The notes under the pieces are model-generated. The model was not told where the DNA came from, did no database searches, and saw nothing but the letters and a program-made list of their open reading frames with translations. 64,000 nucleotides of DNA from Ascarosepion bandense (lineage: Eukaryota; Mollusca; Cephalopoda; Sepiida; Sepiidae): assembly GCA_037127315.1 (NCBI GenBank), contig JBBBDQ010000350.1:3128501-3192500 (forward strand), given 5' to 3'. The translations under genes were made by a program, and so were the position numbers. This document shows, one piece after another, positions 10,985-21,399 of the stretch (the stretch's first letter is position 1; each line of letters opens with the position of its first letter).

Positions 10985-11720
10985 TAATAGTTTATTTCAT
11001 GGAGCTCTTACAGACCGCTCTTCAGAACAAATTTCTCAGTATCTCACATGCACATTCATTAACTATGGAACTAAAAGAGTAAATTTACTCAGTAAAATTG
11101 CCATTTGCTTCAACCACGGCCTCCAGATGACTTCAGAATTTCTTGCAACTCTTCTGAACAGATTACTAGTTTAAGTCGGTAAATACTGCCATAATCCTTG
11201 CTTTCAGTTCATCTTTGATGTTAAAAGTTTTGCTGGTCTCTCACTCAACCGCACCCAATCAAGGGGTTGCAGTCTGGGGAGTTAGGTGGCCAGAAGTAAG
11301 GGGTGATGCATCGCAGAAATTGTCTGACAGTCATGACTAAGTTCTCCTGCCTGTGTGACATGGTGCAGAGTCCTGTTACAGCCTGTTTTTTTTACCTAGA
11401 GCAGCACTCAAAGCACTTAATATAGGCCTCTGAGTTGATTCTGAGGCTCTGTGGAAAGATGAATAGAGGAATAACATTCTATCACTAGTGATCATCCCAA
11501 ACACCTTCGTAATCACTATTAGACTCATCCAACTCTTTCTGAAGCCTCTGCAATTTTTCAATTGACACTTAAACACTTTGAGATGTTTGTATTGGAGCTT
11601 CTGGTGTGAATACCAAGCAGTACACCACATTGTTTCAAAATTTCTGGCAGCGTGAATTGTGTCATGGTGCTATCTTTCTCACACATGGTGAGTAATTGAA
11701 TCTACCATGCTGTATAGTCA
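10985..11720 (-). pseudogene. Tc1/mariner-superfamily DDE transposase relic
   Basis: On the minus strand a broken frame shows VFGMITSD near 11490-11515, QDSAPCHTGR near 11340-11370 (the second catalytic Asp), and then SPDCNPL near 11250-11275, the usual position before the third acidic residue. After that comes a C-terminal tail with a WLKQMAILL-type end near 11110. An open piece of 84 codons (11376-11630) carries the first part. Stops and frameshifts separate the blocks, so it is dead. It is a different subgroup from the relics at 1715, 26722 and 30104. Confidence 0.75.
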
Positions 11721-11829
11721 ATAAAATAAAAAAACAAAAAAAACAGTGTGCATATGTGAAATTAAAAATATAATTAAAAATTAATTGAAATTAAAAATAT
11801 AAAATGGCAACAATTTATTCATCACACAC

Positions 11830-11862
<33 letters not shown>
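11830..11862. repeat. (TA)n microsatellite at the end of the Penelope-like fragment
   Basis: It marks the low-coordinate end of the Penelope-like RT fragment. Confidence 0.95.
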
Positions 11863-11864
<2 letters not shown>

Positions 11865-11865
<1 letters not shown>

Positions 11866-12392
11866 GGTAAAAACAATTTTATTACAATTGGCCATGCTAA
11901 ATATTAGAACAAAAAAACCAGTCAATCAGTTTCATCGCTACTCATTAAAACTGCAAAGTAACACTCATGTGAACTTGATGAAATACATTTGGTAAAAATC
12001 TTACTAAACCCAACCACAGTACTTGAAGATAGACTGGATATCTAACCATTAAAAGTTTAATTTAATTAAACTCAGCAATCTTATCTCGAATAACAGATTG
12101 AAAAATGTCTGAAGGGTAGCCATTGCTCAAAAAGATACTAGTTATAAAATTAATTTCATTTTTCAAGGTGTCATCAGAACAAATCATCAATGCCCTATGG
12201 GTCAATGTTTTGATCAAATTGGTCTTTCATTGCTTTGGACAAAAAGAGTTCCAACGAAAAAGACCCATGAAGGTAGGCTTCCTATAAACTGAAGTAACAA
12301 AAGAGGAAAGTATTCTATGAACCAGAACATCTAAGAAAGGCAACAAACAATTGATCGTCTTCAAAAAAATTTTGATTACCTACTGTTGTACC
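11865..12392 (-). pseudogene. Penelope-like element, reverse-transcriptase C-terminal fragment
   Basis: On the minus strand the decayed translation contains, in order, an FLDVLV-like block, a SVYRKPTFMGL-like block, SFCPKQ, THRALMICSDDTL, EINFI and a VYLQVLWLG-like block. These occur in this order in the palm/thumb region of Penelope-like reverse transcriptases. Several frameshifts break it. No GIY-YIG part follows at lower coordinates; the fragment ends at (TA)n. At its high end it meets a plus-strand hammerhead-like core, which suggests an inverted terminal segment at the truncated 5' end. Confidence 0.75.
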
Positions 12393-12400
12393 ATTTGTGT

Positions 12401-12436
12401 CTGACGAGCCGCGATAATAACATGAAAGCGGTGAAA
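12401..12436 (+). ncRNA. Hammerhead-ribozyme-like core (incomplete)
   Basis: It has CTGACGA, then a 5-bp helix II (GCCGC pairing with GCGGT, 15-nt loop), then GAAA. These are the conserved catalytic core elements in correct order. I could not find a convincing helix I or helix III, so it may be decayed. Confidence 0.5.
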
Positions 12437-12569
12437 TATGTATTATCTATAGTAATAATCAAAAATCTTTTATGAAATATAAATATATTAAATAAATGAA
12501 TTTAACATTGAGCTCTCTTGAGTTCGTCTCTTTTGGAATTTACCTGGATTATATACCAAGTGTACTATG

Positions 12570-12570
<1 letters not shown>

Positions 12571-12613
<43 letters not shown>
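12571..12613. repeat. (TA)n microsatellite
   Basis: It borders the minus-strand copy of repeat R. Confidence 0.97.
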
Positions 12614-12621
<8 letters not shown>

Positions 12622-12759
12622 TTTTTCTAAACATATGCTGTTAAATATAAGAGACAATGAATGTCTATTATGTTTAATCATGAGCTGTTCTAAATGTTGT
12701 ATTTTTACTTTAATTTCAGTTGAAAATAAAGACAAAAATTCTCCAACATTTGGATAATT
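12622..12759 (-). repeat. Repeat R, copy 1 (Penelope-associated, TA-tailed)
   Basis: On the minus strand it reads CCAAATGTTGGAGAATTTTT, then a CATGATTAAACATAATAGAC block, and ends AACAGCATATGTTTAG before an A/TA tract. Inverted partner copies are at 13626-13772, 58736-58870 and 58905-59035. Confidence 0.85.
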
Positions 12760-12781
12760 ATTTATTGATTTTCTTCTAAGC

Positions 12782-12807
12782 TTTCAGCTCACATGAGCCA
12801 TCTTCAG
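12782..12807 (-). ncRNA. Hammerhead-ribozyme-like core (incomplete)
   Basis: Read on the minus strand: CTGAAGA, a helix II made of GCTC pairing with GAGC around a 4-nt loop, and GAAA. It lies downstream of the GIY-YIG fragment and on the same strand, where Penelope-like terminal regions often carry such motifs. No complementary helix I was found. Confidence 0.55.
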
Positions 12808-12996
12808 AGAGGTTATTAAGACTGAAAAATTATAACATCCACCATCACCGACGATTTTATTTTGTGTTAACATAAAACTCTGCTTAGCAACAGCAAGAGT
12901 TACCAAAAATAATAATAAACGCAGTTCTTAAATTTGCGATGCGGTTTTATGACGTCACACCGTGTGATAGCGCGAAATGACAACAAAACCATGTAG

Positions 12997-13323
12997 TCAA
13001 ATGCAATGTAAAATGTTATATCCGGATTTAAAGTTGATTTTATTGAGTGTTGGTTGTTTAGATTTGATGTACATGGCCTCCAATATCTGCAGGTTCCTCT
13101 TACTGTGTGTATGAGTAAGGATCACCGTATTGTTGACCAAAATCTGTCTGATATTACCTACATGTTTATGTTTTTCAGAGAAATGTTGTTTAATAGTACT
13201 CTGATCAGAAAGATGACATGTAAGTCTATGGGAGAGCGTGGTTGTAGTAAAACCAATATATGTACTGGTTTTTTTATTAGTATCAGAGATGCAATCTCTG
13301 AATGAGCATGTAAATTGGTACAC
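12997..13323 (-). CDS. Penelope-like element GIY-YIG endonuclease domain fragment
   Basis: An open minus-strand frame of 108 codons resembles the C-terminal endonuclease of Penelope-like retroelements. It opens with YQFTCSFRDC, reaches STYIGFTTTTLSHRL (the degenerate second half of the GIY-YIG signature plus the conserved Arg helix), continues through IKQHFSEKHKH, and ends in ILEAMYIKSKQPTLN, the typical Glu-containing helix with its PTLN tail. In these elements the domain follows the reverse transcriptase and nicks target DNA for primed reverse transcription. Here no RT lies directly upstream (higher coordinates), so the unit is 5'-truncated and flanked by inverted copies of repeat R. The frame itself is unbroken, suggesting a comparatively young insertion. 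The start codon shown is just the first Met of the frame. Confidence 0.85.
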   Translation of the reverse strand: MYQFTCSFRDCISDTNKKTSTYIGFTTTTLSHRLTCHLSDQSTIKQHFSEKHKHVGNIRQILVNNTVILTHTHSKRNLQILEAMYIKSKQPTLNKINFKSGYNILHCI

Positions 13324-13625
13324 TACATTGGTTTTTGTAGAGAATTTAGTTTAGTGCTTGTTGGGTTATTATAGACTATGATGTCAATTGTTTTGAATTT
13401 TTTATAATATATAATGAGTTTAATTTGATTATTACTTTCCACTGATTTAACATTTCTATATATTATGTTTTTGAGAGTTTTTTCATCTTGTTTATAATTA
13501 TTATGTATTTGGTTGCAATAGTATAAGTGTTATGTTTATTTTGATGTAAACCATTATTATTAATATTATCATTATTGTTAGAGCTATTGTTAATTTTGTT
13601 GAGATACATTTTAATTTGTTGATCA

Positions 13626-13764
13626 ATAATGGAGTTAGAAAATCAACTGAAATTAAAGCAAAAATATGGCGTTTAGAACGGCTCATGATTAAACATAATA
13701 GACATTCATTGTCTCTTATATTTAACAGCATATGTTTAGAAAATTACTTGCTGCCTCGATACAC

Positions 13765-13772
<8 letters not shown>
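13626..13772 (+). repeat. Repeat R, copy 2, inverted partner
   Basis: It is an inverted partner of 12622-12740, sharing CTCATGATTAAACATAATAG and CTCTTATATTTAACAGCATA. It ends CTGCCTCGATACAC and then (TA)n. Confidence 0.85.

Positions 13773-13808
<36 letters not shown>
13765..13808. repeat. (TA)n(CA)n compound microsatellite
   Basis: It terminates the Penelope-associated composite on the right. Confidence 0.97.
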
Positions 13809-14040
13809 ACTGACATGATAATCTGTACATTTTCTTTTGGTTGTCATAATTCAGTAGTTAGAACAATACTTATCATAGCAACAGTTTTTTAATGTTTGAA
13901 ATAATTATTTATTTATTTTTTTTTTTTACAACAGTGGAAAATTGCAAATTGAAGAGTGAAAATATAATTTATTCAATGCTTGTCAAAACATTAAACTCTT
14001 CCACTAAAACAGTTAATATAATTTCAGCAATTGAAATTAT

Positions 14041-14346
14041 GTCAGTCAGTTAAGTGCCATACATGAAACATGCTTGTGCGATCATGCCGTTTTTGAGACA
14101 TGACTGACTGGGCAGAAGATTATCCCGCAGTAGGTTGCCATTGCTTTCTGCGGAAGACTGGTTGCCGACCAAGGCTATAGAACCCAATCTGTCCTGCTAT
14201 TTAACCCATAACTGGAGGGAAGAGACGGATTAATACCTTTCCCAAGGGTATTTGTGCGTAAATGAATGCAATGGATTCAACTGGAATTCGAACTCGGCTC
14301 CCCGGTTTCTTGTTCTGAGCCGATATCCACTGTACCACAATGCACA
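14041..14346 (-). mobile_element. tRNA-derived SINE, family A
   Basis: A near full-length minus-strand copy. It retains GAGCCGATATCCACTGTACC (head, reverse orientation) and an intact B-box-like GGAATTCGAACTC. I saw no clear target duplication. Confidence 0.9.
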
Positions 14347-14884
14347 ATGAATCAAATAAGAACAGAAAATACTTTGGTTAATATTGTCATCCAAATCATC
14401 AACAAAATCTCTCCAATGTTTTACTACTAAAAAACTTAATTTAAGAATAGACAACATAAAAAATGATTATCTTTTAAAAGTTATTAAAATTTAATATTAT
14501 AGATAAAAAATGGTGAGACATGAAACATTTTAGTTGTATGTAGACTAGAGTTTCAAATTTCTAAGCGTTTAATTTACTACATTCCAACAACTTGAACCAG
14601 AAACCAAACTTCCATGAAATGGAGAAACTTAGAGATAAAACTCAATTGACCCATTTTTAAAATAAACTACCCACCACAAACATCTTTTTCCCTCTTTCAA
14701 AAAAAAAAAAAAAGAGATGAGTTCATACAAATGTAAAATTCCCTCCCTACTCACCTTCAAAATAAGAAATATGAGAAAGATTAAGACTAAAGTTTTGAAT
14801 TGTGGATAGCATAATCATCTGCCACCACCACTTCATACAAAGTGGTAAGTCTTTTTTTTTTAATACGAAATAGATTTTTTTTTA

Positions 14885-15345
14885 TATAATACTAACAAGG
14901 CTTGAGAGCCATCTAAGGTAGAAGGTTACTGTTAAAATTATAATGATGGATGAGGAGTGTAATATGAATGAAAAAAAAACAAAACATGGTAGGTAATGAA
15001 ATATATGAAGATAAGGGAGGTTAGGTAATGATTGATTCTTAACTTCAAGAGGTTGAAATTGTAATATTCAGGGAAGCATCCACGTGGGAGTTCAATCCAC
15101 TGAAAAGTTTCTTCTTGCAGTTGTACTACAAACAGAAATGAAGATGTTTTGTTTCCATGGTAGTGGCATGTCATGTCACAGCTGTAAAGGCCTGAACCGT
15201 TGGAACTAAAGAATGGATCTCACCTGAACATCTGCCATGGAAATAGTGATATATTTGCATTGTTCCTGAAAAGCCATAAACAACATGCTATAATACTGAC
15301 CTTTCCTCTTTTAGTGCAAGGATAGGATATGATGGGGGAGGGGAG
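14885..15345 (-). pseudogene. LINE family 2, C-terminal and 3' fragment
   Basis: A minus-strand frame (14938-15174) carries a LINE C-terminal signature with SSFLFVVQLQEETFQW, a degenerate form of the usual WNxLP motif, and then GCFPEYYNFNLLKLRINHYL. The same region recurs at 40598-40900. The 3' end reads TAACCTTCTACCTTAGATGG, as in the second copy. Confidence 0.7.
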
Positions 15346-15540
15346 AGAAATTCCCAATTCATAAATTAGAAGAGAGAGAGATTATAAAACATTTTAAAAT
15401 ATAAAACAGGATAATTCTAACTTTTAATCTTTTGAGGAGAACAAATGAGAGAAATAAAATTTTACTTTTAAATTGACTTCACATTTTAGAATCAAAATCT
15501 TAAAAGGCACATGTAAATAATTTTCTGATATTTTCAAATG

Positions 15541-15845
15541 TATGTTGTGGTGCAGTGGATATCGGCTCGGAACGACAAATTGGGGTGCCGAGTACAAATT
15601 TCAGTTGAATTCCTTGCATTCACTTGCACACAAATACCCTTTGGAAAGGTATTAATTCATCTCTTCCCTCCAGTTATGGGTTAAATAATAGGATAGATTG
15701 GGTTCTATAGCCTTGGCTGGCAACCAGTCTACAGCAGAAAGTAATGACAACCTATTGCGAAATAATCTTCTGCCCAGTCAGTCATGTCTCTTTTGAGACA
15801 TGATCGCCCAAAGCATGTATCACATATGGCACTTAACTGACTGAT
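15541..15845 (+). mobile_element. tRNA-derived SINE, family A
   Basis: A full-length plus-strand copy with GTGGTGCAGTGGATATCGG as A-box region, a mutated B-box, and the usual CACTTAACTGACTGA end. Confidence 0.9.
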
Positions 15846-16509
15846 TGTAATTCAAGATTTTAAAACAACATAAAAATATATTTTGTCTGATCAATATGAA
15901 ATAAATGCAAGAGAAAGAATTGTCTGCTTTGTCAGGATTTGGAAGAGAAACATTAACCAATATTCTGGAGAAAAAAGAGCCTTCTAAGGAACTAGTTAGA
16001 ACCTTTGGAACTTATATTCTAGAAGAGGTTATTTAAAACAAAGAAAAAGAAAAAGATTGGTAGGAGTTAATACAAGATAGATCAAATATTTTAAGTCAGC
16101 CAATTTGAATAAATACCAAAATGCTTAAATGACTAAACATCCAAAACTTGTTGAATAGCTTTCGTCACTGAAATAAATAGGCAAGGAGAAAAGGAAAAAT
16201 ACAGAGACACTAGAGGGACAGTTTGGACACTGATTTTATTTTTTGATTCCAACGATCTCTTGTTGGGAAAATTCCTTCTCGAACAGTCAGCATGTCTTTA
16301 CCAGTCAAAGTTCAACAGGAAAAAAAGATAAAGTTTATTTTTGGCGGCATGATGCTACTCTTTTTGCACATGTGTAAATTGTCTTTCCTGTAAGAGGACT
16401 TCTGGGAGATTTTTATGTTTATTTTATTTCATAAGTTTTATTTTATTTCGTAGGTTTTATTCAATCCCTACATGACCTACATTATATTTATAATCAATTG
16501 ACAAAGTAT
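15846..16509. other. Unannotated sequence
   Basis: I recognise no gene. A possible 5' LTR of the Gypsy relic would be expected from here to 17100, but I could not find a matching repeat downstream. Confidence 0.35.
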
Positions 16510-16750
16510 ACTATATCTAACAGAAGATAGAAGGTGCAACACTGAGATCCGAAGGCAAATTGGCATAGTCAAAGATGCATTCCAGAGGCTGAGTAAAGTG
16601 TTGAGAGACAGGAAAATTTGGCTAGAAACAAAGAAAGAGATTACTGGATTGCTATGTGAAGTATATTCTTCAATATGTCAGTAAATGCTGGACAATCTTC
16701 TCAAAGATGAAGGAGTGACTTGAAGCAACCAAAATGTTCTACAGAAAGTG
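16510..16750 (+). pseudogene. LINE family 3, reverse-transcriptase C-terminal fragment
   Basis: The plus-strand translation reads a CNTEIRRQIGIVKDAF block, LRDRKIWLETKKE, and degenerate QMK-LEATKMFYRK. This is the thumb region of a Jockey/RTE-like non-LTR reverse transcriptase. The next part of the same kind of protein (FYKRMLRIPWMKHVSPNEV) is seen at 23690 in another copy. Confidence 0.7.
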
Positions 16751-17145
16751 AATTGTTTGCACATGTGCTTGAAGACATCATAAACCTGCTAGGGAAACTT
16801 TGGCAAATTAATGCTGAAATGACAGCACATGTGTCGTCAGTGAGAACAAGGCTAACACAAGCGAGACATCTTGGTTTCTTGTCTGAGACGAAAGAAGGAT
16901 ACAAAGGGATGACTTTTGGTTTCAAGACAATTTGTTTTTGGGACTTGTGAATGCTATACCCATGTTCCAGGGAGAGAGAGAGAGTACTGTTGTTTATGGT
17001 GTACAGGAAACGGAGTTCTGAGCAAAGTGTTGATCCAGTTTCCATATTAGCTATCAGCAGAAACAGATTTAAGTGAACATTTGTTTCCCTACCACCCACT
17101 CTTCGTTTAAATACTATAAGCTATTTCAGCACATATCACACTTCC

Positions 17146-19990
17146 ATGATGGACAGCAAGGCCTTTGATGTCCAGCTGATTTCAGAATTTAGTGGTGCCA
17201 CAACTGATATACCAATCGTTGAGTGGATAGAAAACAGAGTTGGTCTTTGAACACTGCGCTATGTACAAGATCGAGCATATCCTACCATTACAACTTCACA
17301 GTGGTGCTCTTGCTGTATACAGGTAGCTCAGTAAGGAGCAGAAAGCAGATACTGAGCAGATTAAACAGGCCCTTGTCACTGCATACACAACAGACACATT
17401 CAATACATATGATCAGTTTGTAACTCATTGATTGTGTCCGGGTAAGATGGCAGACGAGTTTTCTGGCTGATTCTGGGTGCTCACATACACTGATGAGCGA
17501 AGCTGTGTGTCGCTATTAGAGACAAAAAAAGTGGGAGTGCTGACAGCCAACAGGACTTTTAAGTGTCATTTTATGGCAGAATAAATTTTGAATGTTGGGG
17601 TTGTGGATGGACAAATGTTCGGTTTTGACTTTCTTCTTGAGATCGACATGATCAAAGAGCTATAAGGTGTTCACCTAACCGAATTGGGTGAAGCACACTT
17701 TGGAGACTTGAATGGATGCACTGCTATTCTGATCGATAAGCCCGACCTTAGTGTGACATTCATTCAGAGTCAAAAGTGTGGACTGTGTCATGGAAATGGG
17801 TGAGTGGTCACTCGCTCAGTGAGCTGATTAATATTGCACAAGAGTACACTAAGCCTGGGATATATATGAAAAAGAACTCTTACTATGACAGCATAACAAG
17901 TGGTTTTTGTCATACCATAAAGAGAAACTTGGCCAACCCAATAGTCTGATTCCCTTAATAACAGTTGTGCAAGAGTACAAGCAAAAGGTCTGCCTGGCAC
18001 TTGACTACCAAGAATTAAACAAATTTGTGGAGGCGTAAACAGCCAATGCAGAAGTGTGCACACAAAAGCTTAGAGAGTGGTGGCAAAAAGGAGTTGATGT
18101 GTCACTCTTAGATATGTGAAATGCCTACCTACAAATTCACATTGACAAGGAACTGTGGCTATTTCAAACAGTTATTTTCAAGAGCAAGCAGTTCTGCTTT
18201 ACACAATTGGGTTTGGGCCTAAATATGACACCACTTACCATGAAATTTGTCATGGACGCTATAATGTCCCAAGATCATGTAATCAACAGTGCCATGTTGG
18301 CTTCTGTTGATGACATTTTCATCAGTGAGAGCCTGGTTTCTGCAGCACACGTATGACAGCACTTTTTAGATTACAGTCTGTAAAAACCTAGAATGGTTGA
18401 GAGACTGAATTAGGATCCTCAACTGCATCCAAGTGTTGAGCAAGTGCAGTTACCAAGAGATGGAACAATGAGGTCAGAGATGCCAGTTTATGTTGCATGC
18501 TGGTGAAAACAATGACCAGAGTACATGAAATGGACCCTGTTGGGGAGACTGGTTTATGGATGGCAATGAGATGAAAATCTAGGTAGATGAAAATTCTGAG
18601 GCCATGGGAGTGGCATTAGAAGCAAATGGAAGTATCAAAGATGCATGTTGGTTGCATCCAACCAATGATACCAGACATAATAATCTGGCTGAACTAGATG
18701 CAGCACTCAAAGGCATTAATCTAGCCTTTCAATGGCAGGTTACAGTGTTGCATTTGGTTACCAATTCAGCATGTGTGAATCAGTAGATATCAGACATACT
18801 GACTGGGAAGGCACATGAGAGCACAAATGTAGCTGGTAAAATAGGCAGTATTTGCGAACACTGCGTGTGTTGGTGGAAAAGTATGGACTGACCATAAATG
18901 TAACACTATTAAAATCCTGTCAAAACCACACAGAATACCTCACCAGAGTGCCATGAATGTGATTGGATCTACACAAGTAGGGAGGAGAGCCACTACCAGA
19001 AAGTTGTGCCACAATAGGGAGCCGACTGAATGAGAGTCAGGTGGCCGACATTCACCAACAAAGTGGACATCCGAGACATGAAACAGACATTCTATTTTGC
19101 TAGATCTATCAACCCACTGGTGTCTAAAGAAATCCTAAGATTGGTTATCAAAGCCTGCAAGTCAACAGATCCAGCACCAGTTCATTGGAGGAAAGGAGAA
19201 TTGGGCATAGAGAACAACTGGAGTAGATTAGCAATGGACATAACCCATTACAATGGTGGACATTTTCTAACACTTATCAATTGTGTTCCTCTAGGTTTAC
19301 AATATAGCAGCCATTGCATCAGGAAGATGCAACTAGTGTTATTCACCAGTTGAAGACGATTTTCTTTGAACAAGTCCTGCCAACTGAAATATTAACTGAC
19401 AAAGACTGTCTTCACTTGTAGGCACCCCAAGGAGTTTGCAAGCAGCTAGAGCATGTAGTTGAGGTTCCAGTGTACCCATTCACCAGCCAAGAATGGAATT
19501 GTAGAACGCAGCCACAGAAGTATTAAGACCATTGCAGCCAGGAGAGTTTATTTTATGTTGGAGACAGTTTATTGCTATAACATCATGCCAAAAGATGACA
19601 TCGTGCCTTCCATGGCACCAGCTGATGCATTGCCTAAATACCACATCTGAGTAAAAGGCATTAAGAACACCCCCTCCACCTGAGACAAAGATGACTGAAG
19701 GGGGATATGAAGACAGTGGCGTCATTTGAATTAAGACTGTGCAGCAAATGCACAAATAAATTTGGGACCAGGCGTGTAACGAAAGTTGTTAGCCTGCATG
19801 CACTGATGGGATACCTTGCCATGTTAAAGACCTGTGGCCATTTTCAAGGTCATAACCATTGTTGAGCAACAAAAGCAACACAGAAGAGTGCGAGTGGTTT
19901 TTATTTGAGGTTGGGTCTACCAAATGATGGCTCTGACATCAGCAATCTACCAGCAGATGCTGATGTGCTCCATGAAATTTCAGATGACAG
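17146..19990 (+). pseudogene. Ty3/Gypsy-like LTR retrotransposon gag-pol relic
   Basis: A decayed polyprotein can be followed over 2.8 kb in shifting plus-strand frames. From 17146 a gag-like start is visible (MDSKAFDVQLISEFSGA). Near 17460 a protease-like DSGCSHT appears soon after, implying deletion of most of gag. The reverse transcriptase shows LDYQELNKFV near 18002-18035, a DVSLLDM-like block near 18095-18117, FTQLGFGLNMTPLTMKF near 18200-18250 and SVDDIFIS near 18305-18330, a variant of YVDD. RNase H follows with NNLAELDAALKGINLA (18680-18725) and TNSACVNQ. Integrase shows a zinc-finger-like region (19060-19150), MDITHYNGGHF with the first catalytic Asp near 19232-19265, LTDKDC near 19395, and AKNGIVERSHRSIK with the catalytic Glu near 19485-19525. 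Stops and frameshifts throughout show it is dead. A purine run at 20108-20118 could be a polypurine tract; no LTR pair was identified. Confidence 0.85.
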
Positions 19991-20264
19991 TCCATCTGAG
20001 GACAAAACTTGTGTTGTTCCCCTTCAAATGTCAGTATTTTCAAAGTTTAATTATATGCCAACAATTTTTCTTTTTAAAAGTTTTGATATTTGCAAATCTT
20101 GCCATATTAAAAGGGGGCTAGCATGTATAACATCTTACCAAATTATGATCAAAAGCTATTCAAAACAAATATTTAAGAATGTAGTACCTGAATCAAAGAC
20201 TGAACTCACATCTTTAGACAATGGTCTTATGAAATAAAATTGTTGGTCATGAATCTGGTAGCAT

Positions 20265-20427
20265 AGTAACCGAGTTCAATCTCTCGGCTGGGTAGTATAG
20301 ACTTAATGGAAACTGAACTGTACTGAAAAGAAAATACACTCTTAGACAAGGAAGGTGAAATAAGGACAATGTACCATTGTAAGTTAAATAAAGAGTTCAG
20401 CTTGAAATTCCCTGAGTCAAAAGACAT
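20265..20427 (+). repeat. Possible degenerate retroposon upstream of a hammerhead-like core
   Basis: It contains a B-box-like GAGTTCAATCTCTC near 20273-20287 and leads into the hammerhead-like core at 20428. There is no second copy in the window to define it. Confidence 0.3.
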
Positions 20428-20459
20428 CTGAAGAAGGCTGGAAAACACAACAGTTGAAA
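20428..20459 (+). ncRNA. Hammerhead-ribozyme-like core (incomplete)
   Basis: CTGAAGA is followed by an imperfect helix II (AGGCTG against CAGTT) and GAAA in the correct order. No helix I partner was found, so this is core-only resemblance. Confidence 0.4.
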
Positions 20460-20789
20460 TGTTGTGATAATAACAAAAATGAGGACATTAATTCAGATGT
20501 AAAAATAATTTTAATCCTGAAACATTCTAACAAAAGTGTTTAAATGTTAAAGATTTTACAGCTCAGTCATCTATTTAAAATTGTTCTATGAACTTTGAAA
20601 TCAATTCTTTGGTAAAATATAAACCGCAACAATATTATTTATTGATACATTGTTAAATATAAAAAATACTGTGTAAAAAGGATGGTGTTGTACTAATCTT
20701 TATCTGCTTCAAAATTCAGCCAGAAAAACTGGGATTTACCCCTAGGGTTGAATACTCACCTCTAATATCAGTAGGAAATACACAAGCCC

Positions 20790-20928
20790 TTTAGCCCACA
20801 AGCAGACTATAGAGGTAGAATTGCTGACTGACACCAATTCGGTCAGGTTTCAATCCTGGGTAAAAAGCAATTGGATGTCTAACTGTACTGATGAGCTGTG
20901 ATACAGCGAAACAGATCTGCCTGCAGAT

Positions 20929-20930
<2 letters not shown>
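20790..20930 (+). mobile_element. tRNA-derived SINE, family F, copy 2
   Basis: The order is A-box-like TATAGAGGTAGAATTGC, B-box-like AGGTTTCAATCCTGGG, a body ending GATACAGCGAAACAGATCTG, and then (TA)n from 20931. It matches the minus-strand copy at 7780-7920. Confidence 0.8.

Positions 20931-20973
<43 letters not shown>
20931..20973. repeat. (TA)n microsatellite forming the tail of SINE F
   Basis: About 20 TA units immediately after the SINE body. Confidence 0.95.
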
Positions 20974-20977
<4 letters not shown>

Positions 20978-21083
20978 TCCAGGTAAAGAGGACCCAAGGT
21001 TTTACAATTTTGAGTTTTCTGGCATTTACTTTTTTTTTTAAAAAGTGCTCAATACAATAAATATTGTAGTGCTTAAAATAATT

Positions 21084-21220
21084 GAATTTGTTATACAATT
21101 AAAAGTTAAAATTACATTGCGGCGCGAAAATTTCTATGTTTTAATTTTTTTAATGTTTTTCTAAGTTTTAATTTAATTTTTAGTATTCTATGTAATTTTA
21201 ATTTTTAATTGTATAATAAA

Positions 21221-21222
<2 letters not shown>
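21084..21222. repeat. Inverted repeat next to a TA tract
   Basis: The left arm GTTATACAATTAAAAGTTAA (21090 region) is complementary to the right arm around TTTTTAATTGTATAATAAA (21200 region). The spacer holds a CpG-containing GCGGCGCG. The right side runs into (TA)n at 21226. Confidence 0.65.

Positions 21223-21225
<3 letters not shown>

Positions 21226-21268
<43 letters not shown>
21226..21268. repeat. (TA)n microsatellite
   Basis: It directly precedes the transposon terminus GGGTGTAT at 21269, a TA target site. Confidence 0.95.
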
Positions 21269-21272
<4 letters not shown>

Positions 21273-21399
21273 GTATAAAAAATATGTTCATGAACTTTTG
21301 AGATGGGTTCCTCAGTCACACCATAATAAGGACAAAAGTTTAATATAATCATAAAAGTTTACAGTAGATGGCGCTGTGTTGCCATATAGACTAGGTTAC

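Noticed and set aside
10993..11026. Minus-strand CTGAAGA followed by GAAA downstream, hammerhead-like
   Set aside because: Helix II does not pair well (GCGGTCT against AGAGCTCC) and GAAA is displaced by two bases; it also lies at the end of a transposase relic.
16701..17099. 132-codon minus-strand frame
   Set aside because: No motif. It overlaps the LINE 3 end and the sequence leading into the Gypsy gag on the opposite strand.
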